Shown: positions 16,337 through 25,100 of the stretch, piece after piece
How the letters are laid out: each line of letters starts with the position of its first letter
Numbering within the stretch: the stretch's first letter is position 1
Source of the DNA: Kineothrix sp. MSJ-39
GTDB lineage: Bacteria > Bacillota > Clostridia > Lachnospirales > Lachnospiraceae
NCBI RefSeq assembly: GCF_018917935.1
Contig: NZ_JAHLPN010000023.1
Coordinates: 1 to 50,305, forward strand
Direction of reading: 5' to 3'
Length of the DNA stretch: 50,305 nucleotides
Position numbers and translations under genes: made by a program
The notes under the pieces: model-generated
Told to the model about the DNA's origin: nothing
Databases searched by the model: none
Seen by the model: only the letters and a program-made list of their open reading frames with translations

Positions 16337-17359
16337 TTACTGGTTCACAAAATCCTTTATTTTTTCTCTCTTATCGATCTGCAGCTTTTCCAAAATATCC
16401 GAAACATAATGCTTCACCGTATTAACCGACAATCCCATATGCTGTGCGATCTCCTGATTCGTCCAGTCCCGACAGGCAAGCATCGCAATGGAAAATTCCA
16501 AAGGCGTGAGAAGATCCGTCACGTCCCTGTTCATCTGGGAATTGTGAATCTTCATCCAGCCACGGCTGAAGGCGATGATCCCATCAACCAGTCTTTTGTA
16601 GATTTCCGGTTCACTTTTTCGCAGGCAGACCTCCAGAACACCCTGCAACAGCCCATGATATTCTATAAACGGCTCAAAAAGTCCGTCTTTTTCCGCAAAG
16701 GAAATCGCCTTCTTCACAGAACTGATCGCTTCTTCCTGTTCTTTTTGATTGATCTGACACATGGCAGCAATACAATTTAAGTAGATAAATGGGATCGGAT
16801 AGACCGCATCTGCCATCAGCATTGCGGTCTGTACGACCCCTTGTGCTTTCAGATATTCTTTTTTTAAATACATGCCATGCGATAAAATGCTGATCGCAAA
16901 CAGTCTTTGTCCTACCGGCAGATCAGAAATACAGTCCTCTAAAGCCGGCATTTCTTTTTCTGTTTCGATATGCAGAAAAATGTTGATCAGATAATAGGCA
17001 AAAACACAGGAAGCCTTGATCTGGGCATCTGCAGCTTCCTTTAAAGCTCTTTCCAGACACTGCTTTACATCTATACGCGCTGCCTGTGCTTCCCCGGCAT
17101 TTCCGAGTGTCAGATTTGCAAATACATACAGCATGTCCGCTGACAGGCGCAGCATCACATCGTCACTTGCCAGATATTTTTTCACAAGATCCACACAGCC
17201 CTTTGCATCTGCTGTAAAATAGCAGGCTTCCGCACGCGCGATCTCAGCCGATTGCGCGTCTTCTATCAGATCGATCGCCTCTTTCATATTACCAAGCGCA
17301 AAAGAAGTCCCGACTAAAGGCAAAAGGGTTCTTCCTTTTGCAAAGTGCAGCTTTTCCAT
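16337..17359 (-). CDS. LuxR-family transcriptional regulator
   Basis: A 340-residue protein with a C-terminal LuxR helix-turn-helix (about 282-338; LTPLEFSIAML, WTNQEIAQHMGLSVNTVKHYVSDIL). The N-terminal 280 residues are alpha-helical with TPR-like character, not a receiver domain, so the signal is unknown. The start is the ATG with GGAGGAGAG upstream; the longer frame adds seven residues. The gene lies just downstream of the surface-protein cluster and has its own promoter with a perfect palindrome. It may regulate that cluster or itself. Confidence 0.88.
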   Translation of the reverse strand: MEKLHFAKGRTLLPLVGTSFALGNMKEAIDLIEDAQSAEIARAEACYFTADAKGCVDLVKKYLASDDVMLRLSADMLYVFANLTLGNAGEAQAARIDVKQCLERALKEAADAQIKASCVFAYYLINIFLHIETEKEMPALEDCISDLPVGQRLFAISILSHGMYLKKEYLKAQGVVQTAMLMADAVYPIPFIYLNCIAAMCQINQKEQEEAISSVKKAISFAEKDGLFEPFIEYHGLLQGVLEVCLRKSEPEIYKRLVDGIIAFSRGWMKIHNSQMNRDVTDLLTPLEFSIAMLACRDWTNQEIAQHMGLSVNTVKHYVSDILEKLQIDKREKIKDFVNQ

Positions 17360-17395
17360 TTTACACTCTCCTCCACACACATTCTCATAACATTC

Positions 17396-17426
17396 ATTAT
17401 AGCATGGGGAGGAGAGGTTGCAACCT
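17396..17426 (-). promoter_or_regulatory. Promoter and 12-bp palindrome of the LuxR-type gene
   Basis: On the minus strand TTGCAA (17418-17423), a 16-base spacer and TATAAT (17396-17401). The -35 box is the centre of a perfect palindrome, AGGTTGCAACCT (17415-17426), a possible operator for autoregulation. Confidence 0.7.
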
Positions 17427-17444
17427 TACACGGACAGATTCTAT

Positions 17445-18626
17445 TTATTGGTCAAGTTGTTTTTCCTCACTTTTATTATTTTTTCTCTTTTTTAAAATAA
17501 TAATCAGCCATAATATGATACCGGCAGTCAAAAGCAGTAAAAGGAGCCACCAGAAGCTGAAATGCCGGACGGATACTTCTGATTCCTTTTCGATGGCTCC
17601 ATCCGCTGTATCGATCTCTCCCTGCGATACGGATTCAGACATTTGCTCCTCTGATTCCTGTCCGGTCGTTTCTGTGATATCTTGTTCCTGCCCGGTATCT
17701 TGCTCCTGATTGATCATTTCCTGTTTTTGTTCCGCATTTTTAACGGTATTTTGCTTTTCCGGTGCTTGTGGCGTCTTTGCCGCCTGCGATGTCTGCTGCG
17801 TCTTTTCTGTCTGCGGTGTTTGTGTCGTCTGCGGCTTCTGCGTTGTCTGCGGATCTTCCTGCGAAACAGCTTTCGTTTTAATCGTGATCACCTGATTTTC
17901 ACAGACCTTGGAGAGCTTTAATGTCCCCTTTTTCACCTTTTTTGTCACATCTTTTCCGTTTAATAAGACGCGCTTTATTTCATAACCGTCTTCTGCTGTG
18001 ATCTTAAATTTCGGTTTGGAAAAACGTGGTACGGGGTAAGCATCACTCAATCCCTTATCGCCCTTTACATACAGTGCTGATGCATGCTTGCCTTCGATCG
18101 ATACTGTATGCGTTTCCGGAACCGTTGTACCGATCTCACTCTGGGATGCCCGGATCTGTATTGGTGTAAGCAGACTATTTTGATCCACATAGGATATGGT
18201 AAATGTGATCGCTGTTTTATAGCTTCCGCCTCGTGCTTTTTCCCAGTCTGCTTTTTTGATGGAAATAGTCAGATCTGTCGTTTCCCCTGCCTTTGTGTAT
18301 TTCTGGCTCTTAAATTCTTTTTCCCCTTTCAGGATCTGATAAGGAATAACAGATTTAGGATGTTCTTCATGAACAAACGCTCCACTGGTATCCATTTTCA
18401 CCAGAATACATTTATTTTCTTCCAGAACAGCCTCTTTTATCTCAATGGTTCCATAGGTTGCGTTCTCTGTCAGAAACGGAACCGTTGTATCGGATGGAAT
18501 CACAACCTCATAAGATGGATCTACCTGATAGGTCACATTTGTTTTATCCGGTGCTTTGGCAGAAACCGTCATGGCAGATACGGCAAATGTCAGTAATGCT
18601 GTCAGGATCAGAAGTTTCTTTTTCAT
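17445..18626 (-). CDS. Membrane-anchored surface protein with TQ-rich stalk
   Basis: A 393-residue exported protein: signal peptide (1-23), a beta-rich domain to about 180, a second small domain (about 180-255) with a KPKFKITAEDGYEIKRV-type segment, a low-complexity stalk of T, Q, P and K repeats (about 257-345), a membrane helix (about 356-378) and a basic tail. No LPxTG motif, so anchoring is by the helix. The first domain resembles adhesin-like or WxL-type surface domains, but I cannot name it. It is the third gene of a probable operon with the 2774-residue repeat protein. Confidence 0.75.
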   Translation of the reverse strand: MKKKLLILTALLTFAVSAMTVSAKAPDKTNVTYQVDPSYEVVIPSDTTVPFLTENATYGTIEIKEAVLEENKCILVKMDTSGAFVHEEHPKSVIPYQILKGEKEFKSQKYTKAGETTDLTISIKKADWEKARGGSYKTAITFTISYVDQNSLLTPIQIRASQSEIGTTVPETHTVSIEGKHASALYVKGDKGLSDAYPVPRFSKPKFKITAEDGYEIKRVLLNGKDVTKKVKKGTLKLSKVCENQVITIKTKAVSQEDPQTTQKPQTTQTPQTEKTQQTSQAAKTPQAPEKQNTVKNAEQKQEMINQEQDTGQEQDITETTGQESEEQMSESVSQGEIDTADGAIEKESEVSVRHFSFWWLLLLLLTAGIILWLIIILKKRKNNKSEEKQLDQ

Positions 18627-18640
18627 CTTTTTCCCCCTTT

Positions 18641-19117
18641 TTATTGTGCAACAAGAACAGTTTCCACATTTGCCCCGTTCATTTCACTTCCATCTGTCAG
18701 AGATGTCGTTGTAATCCTGATCTGAGCCGGATACTCGCCTTTTTCCAGTCCACGGGACAAAGTAACATCTGTGATCGCTTTTCCCGGTTCTACCAGTTTT
18801 GAAGTATAAATGGTTTCTTCCCCTTCTGTCAGGACGATCTCAAATGTAAAATAGCAGGGGTTTCCTTCCGGGTTTTGCAGATTCATTGTGACATCCTTTG
18901 TATCTGCCGAAATGGTGATCCTCGGATAACCCGGAATACGGATTCCCTCCGGTTTTTCTTCGATCCTGTCTGTCTGTACTATTGCATTTTCATCCAGATC
19001 CGGCGAAAATGCCGGATCTTTGCTATCCTGTCTGACCAGAAAATAAACTACAACAGCTACTATTACGACCACGAATATACCACCCGCTATCATCAAAATT
19101 CTTTTTTTATTTCTCAT
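18641..19117 (-). CDS. Small single-pass membrane protein of the surface-protein cluster
   Basis: A 158-residue protein with an N-terminal membrane helix (about 7-28) and an external beta-rich domain of about 110 residues containing RIPGYPRITISADTK and FTFEIVLTEGEE. No recognised family. It lies 20 bases after the giant repeat protein and 14 bases before the TQ-stalk protein, so the three are almost surely one operon. It might hold or display the giant protein; this is inferred only from position and topology. Confidence 0.7.
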   Translation of the reverse strand: MRNKKRILMIAGGIFVVVIVAVVVYFLVRQDSKDPAFSPDLDENAIVQTDRIEEKPEGIRIPGYPRITISADTKDVTMNLQNPEGNPCYFTFEIVLTEGEETIYTSKLVEPGKAITDVTLSRGLEKGEYPAQIRITTTSLTDGSEMNGANVETVLVAQ

Positions 19118-19137
19118 ATTCTGCCCTTCATTTGCTT

Positions 19138-22100
19138 TTATTTCTCTAAATAGGTTACTTTAAACAGTATATTGTCGAGATTATATTCATCATCGCCGCC
19201 ACCGTTTGCATCAAACTCGATCCAGAAATACTCCACATCTGTCCGGTCAAGCTCGTAGGAGAAGTATTTTGTGATCTTTCTGTCCAGAAGGTCGGATGAT
19301 TCTGTCTTCCAGGAAACTTCTTTGCCATTTTTTGGTTTGTACCGCAGACGCATGACCGCATAACCGTCTTTGACCATATGCACATTGTACTGGACTTCCA
19401 CTTTAACCTTCTTGAAATTTTTGCTGACTACGTCCAAAGACATGTTATCCATGTTCATTACATACTCTGCGCCTTTTCCAAGCCCGTAATCTCCTGTTAC
19501 CTTTTCCTTCTCCTGTTTTCCGTCCACATAGAACTTAAAGGAAATCTCTCTGTTTTTGCCATCGGTGATATTGTAACTGTTTGTGTACTTCGATGGTGTA
19601 TACAGATATTTTCCGTTTGGCTTCCAGTTTGCCTTCAGCGTGATATCTTCTGTGTCGCGCAGGATAAAGCTCTTTTCTGATACATCAAAATAACCCAGAT
19701 TTTCATTTTTATCATTCGTTTTATCCCATCCGTCCAGCACATATCCCCATTTATGGCGTTTACTGTCATTTGTGCCGACCTGCGTGATATCCACCTTGGA
19801 TTCAAAGTCATGGCTCGCATATTCTTTGTATAATTTATCCAGGTTGTAATCAAAGTAAACGCGGTACTGCTTCGGCGTATAAACCGGATATAAGGTCATA
19901 TTCCTTTCCACATGCTTCATCTGATGCCTGTTGCTGTAGTCATAACTCGGATTTTCCAGACTTGTCGTCCAGCAGTAGAATTTGTATCCCTTTGGTGCTT
20001 TCTTGCATGCTTCCAGTTTTTTCGTTTCAAAATAGGTGATCTGCATATCATCCATGCCAAGCACAACCTTATCCGATGCAAAACTGATCGTATAAGTGAT
20101 CACTTTCCAGTTTGCCTTAAAATGACGATCTCCATAGGAACCTACTGGTATGGTCACATCCTTCACAAGACCTTCTTTGCCTTTTTCACTCCAGCCCAAA
20201 AATTCATAATGGCTCTTTGTCGGGCGGTTTAATACGATCGTATTGCTTTCATACGTATAGGATGTCGGATTGTAATACTCTTTTCCGCCATCCAGATCAT
20301 AGGTGATCTGATATGCTGCCGGCTCAAACACCGCTGTCAGATTGACATCCTTTGCCGGCATTGTCTGCGGTACTTCGCCGCTCCAGTTTTTGAATATATA
20401 ATGCTCTTTTTTCGGATCTGCCGGGCGGCTGATCGTCTGTCCGTATTGATATGTTGCACCCTTATCGTCATTACCAACCATAAAAGCAATATGGTAGGAA
20501 TTGATCTGCCACTGTGCAGTATAGGTCACATCATGATCCGGGATCGTATTCTCTACCCTGCTGTCCCAGCCTGTGAAGGTATATCCTGTTTTCTTTGGAA
20601 CAGGCACTCTTATTTCACTGCCATAATAGCCGTTTTGTACAACATCACTTTCCCCGTTATCCAGTTGGAATCTGACGGTATATCTGTTTCTTGCATAATC
20701 AAAGGTATATGTGTTCTGGTAAGCTTCTGAACGGATCTGTACCGGATCCAGTACCGGCATTGTAAATCCATTTGTGACCGCAGCATCACCAATTCCTTCC
20801 GGTGTTACAAAACTGTCGATTTGTGCTTCTCCGCTTACAATTTTGTAATTTACATATCTGCCATTCAGATTTTGTACTCTGTAAATAAATTTGTAGGACC
20901 GCATATCAGGGATCCATTTTGCATATAAGGTCAGATCTCTGTCGGGCATGACACCACTGAACGGCTGTGTGTAATCTGCATCTTCATACCAGCCACCAAA
21001 CAGGTAGGCTTTTCTTGCCTGCGTTGGCAGCTTACTGCCACTTTTCTTCTCATCTGTCACATCTTCCACAGAAATGCCATCCGCACAGACTATATCATGC
21101 GCCGTCAGTGTATGCTTACTGCAATCGTAGTAATACTTGATCACAAGCATATTTTGCGGATCTCCCGCTACTGTGCCCTGCTGTACATCCGGCTTTGTAT
21201 AGCCGCTGTACGCATTTACCGCAGGCTCTACGATCGTATCTGTATCTGCATAGCGGTAGCTTCTCTCTGCCAGCTCATACGCGCCCGTTTCTACATTTTC
21301 CTTATAATGCTCTACCACATACCTGGTCTGCAGGACATCCCACTTTGCATATAAAGTCAGATCCAAGGCGGGCATTTTATCCGGTCTGTAAACAGTCTGC
21401 AGTGCTTCATCTGTATACCAGTCTGCAAATTCATATCCGTTTCTGTAGATCGGAAGCGCATCCAGAATGTCTTTTAAAGGCGTTCCGTATGCTATCATCT
21501 GCTCTGTGCTCTGCTCGCAGATTCCACCGTTTAATACATATCTGATCTGATACTGCTTTCTCGGATACACATAAATGATACGATTGTTTTCTACAGATCC
21601 CTGTTCCAGTGTATGGGTTATTGGAGTTACATCCTCGTAGCCCTCCGGTGCTTTCGTTTCCGGTGTTATCACATCTCCCGGTTCTCCGTACAGACTTTCC
21701 GCCAGATACAGCCGCCTGCTGCCATCAAGCTGTGTCAGATAATGTAACACCTGATAAGACTGTTTTCCATCTATCCATTTTCCATATAAAACCAGATCCT
21801 GATCGGGCATTGTTGTTCCCGTATATCGGTTTTCAAAGCCTGCTTCTGTATACCAGCCTGCAAATGCATAGCCATCTCTTACCGGATCCGGTATCGTAAT
21901 ATCTTCACCATATTTTTTCTGTGCGGTTATTGTATTTGTTCCGGCCGCATCATTCGTTTCGTACTGATAAGTCAGCGTATGCGTGTTGATCTGATAATTA
22001 TATTGGATATTCGGATCATATGGATCGATCTTAAAATCCGTCAGTCTTGAGCTTTCATCAAACGTATAGCCTTCAAAGCTCTTTACCTCCGGCGGCTGTA

Positions 22101-25100
22101 CAACACTGTCCGTCAGACCGGTATAAGTTTCCATATAGGAATTTACCTGCGTGGCTCCATCCAGGAAATTGTATGATACATAATAGGAAATTTCATCCGC
22201 AACCCACTTTGGATAGGCGGTCAGATTTTTTGCAGGCATTGTTTCATAGGTGAAAGGACTCGTAAGAGCCTGATCCTCATACCAGCCTTCTACACGATAG
22301 CCCGGTTTACCGTTTGTCATCTCTTTCTCATTTGGAACCGGAATCGCTGCACCATATTGTACTGTATATGGAATGAGCTCCGTTTCGCTCCGATACCATG
22401 CCATGATGTAATCGTTGCGTTCATATTGATACTCGATGACAAGCGTTCCGACACCATCCGCATCCACCGTTACTTCTTCCGTACGCACAGTCGGTGACGT
22501 AAAGCCTTCATAGGATTTTACCGCCGGTGAAACCAGATCGCCTGCAAGCGCGGTAAATACTTCTTCCTCCACAAGTGTATATGTGGATGCTTCCCCTTCC
22601 GGGAAACCATATTCATTCAGGATCTCAGGATTTTCCTGATAATGTCTGACCGTATAATTGACCTGCATGCTTTCCCATTTTGCATATAATGTGATGTCAT
22701 GTGCAGGCATTGTATCATCAAATTTCTGCTTATGATCTGCATCCAGATACCAGCCAAGGAATCTGTAGGCTTCTCTTTCCGGCGTTTCGGTCACAAGCTT
22801 CTGCTCCGGTCTTGCGGTAAATGTCAGTTCGCTTCCTGCTGGCAAGGCTGCATCGGATGCCTGCAGATCATACGTCACTGTATATACATTCCGGTCATAG
22901 AAAACCCGCAGCTCCAGACTTCCGTCCGCTTTGATCTCGCCATCTGGTAGTCTGTTATCTTTTAAGTGATAAATTGCCGGATCATACGCGCCTGCAGGTG
23001 CTGTGACAGTCTGCCCGGTTTCTCCGGTCAGATACCGTATCTCATTTAAAATATAACCGTCTCCGTTTTCTTCCTCCACATAATATCGTACCGTATAACC
23101 AATGCCTGACTGCGGACTCCATTTTGCAAAATAAGTCACATCCTTTGCCGGTACATCCTGTGGGATTTCTTCCACAGTCGTATTTCCTTCCATGATCCAG
23201 CCGTCCAGATCATAGCCCGGCTTATAAACCGCAGGTACAGGCATCATGGTGCCATAGCGGTAAGAACCCGTAGAAACCACCTCGTTATCTGACCGATAGG
23301 TTGCGGTATATTTTGCTCTCGGATAATAATATTCAATGAGCGTACTGCCATCTGCTTCTACAACCGCTGATCTGACCGCCGGTGTTTCGTAGCCTTCGCG
23401 CACCTTTGGCTGTGGACTGATCGTAGCTCCTGTCAATGCGGTTTTCTTTTCCACACCATCCGCAGGCACTTCGTAAACACCGTTTGCGCCCTGCAGATAT
23501 GTCTTTACCGTGTAAGAAACACCGGCAGGCGTCCATTTTGCATAGACAAGCGCATCCTGATCGGGCATTGTGGCAGGAATGGTATAAGGCTTTGTCAACG
23601 CCTCATCTGTATACCAGCCTGCAAATGTATAGCCCTGTTTTACCGGATCCGCCGGCTTTATGATTTCCGTTCCGTATTTCTGGTCGAGCGGCGTGACATA
23701 AGAACCACCGTTGCTCATAAAGGCGAGAATATAGCCATCACGCAGCATATCCCAGTGCAGCTTCACTTTTTTCTGGAACGGTTTTGTGTTGAATGTGCCC
23801 GGCTGATTCTTCCATGTGACGATCATCTCGCCGTCTACCGATTTTTCCGCGCCCGGATCTACCGTAACAAGATTGGTTTCCGGGTCATAAGAAAAGGCAT
23901 CATTTGTCATCGTGATCACAAAATACTGGTCACTGTCATCTTCATAGATCTTTGTGAAATATTCTCCGTCGTCCAGACCTTCCTTCATATCCATGTAATT
24001 CATGGTGAAGAAGTCATCTGGAATACGCATTTTCTTCATTTCATACTTCAGATTACATTCCATGTCCGTTGTATCCGCAAAATCCAGCACATTTTCCAGC
24101 GTACCGGCGGTATATAACGGCCACATGGCTTCATAAAGCGTCGGCGAATAGGTAAATGCATTGGAAAGTGCCTGCGCACGGAACTTGATATCCAGATATA
24201 TGCCGATCTCCAGATATAGCGCACCGATCGCTCTCGTATTTCTTCCGCTCGAAGCGGTATATTTCAGGATGTAATATAAATACCCCCAGAGCTGTACATA
24301 ACCGCCTACTTCCGCGGAAAGTCCCACACTTGCCAGCTCCGTTGACAAAAGCCCGACACGTACCGTCAGTCTGACACCAGCTTTGACGCCGATCGTTCCC
24401 ATGGCATATGCGGTAAATTCATACTGTTCTTCGGTAATATTGATCGTATCACTCGTTGCTTTCCTGCCTTTTACCTGCAGACAGAACACATATCGTTTGG
24501 CATTTTTGTACCAGAAGCTCATACCGATCGAAACATTGACTTTCGTCCAGACAACGAAATCCAGCTCGATCGCAATATCGATCACCAGAAGCACACGGAA
24601 ATGCTGCTCTGTGATCCGTTTGGTGTAAATCTCGACCCAGTCACCATCATCCTCTAACAGATCTGCATAACGTTCTGCCAGAGATTTTGCCACGGAGATC
24701 TGATTGCTGCCTCCGGTATTGGCATCCACATCGTCATCCGATCCGCCCAGATTTGCCAGGAAAGGAGCTTTATCGGATATATACTCATTTCCGTTCTCCA
24801 TCATATCTTCAAGCTCGGAAATGATATTTTCTACATCATTTGCCAGTTTCTGCTTCTTTTTAAATTGAGATACCGGAACGCCGCCCGCTGTCGGATAAAG
24901 CAGGTAATTGTTCGCCTGCTCCGTTTTAAAGTTGATATCCAGTCCGATCCCCGTATATTCATACAGATCCAGAGAAGCTGTCACGCGGTAATCCGCAATA
25001 TAAGGGAAAATGCCCCATACCTTCCATACCGCTTCCCCATCTACATGAACTGCGACACGCACTTCCTGTTCAAATGTTGCTGTGACGGTGATCGTAAAAT

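Noticed and set aside
17445-18626. Sortase-anchored surface protein
   Set aside because: Although a helix and basic tail are present, no LPxTG-like motif precedes them.
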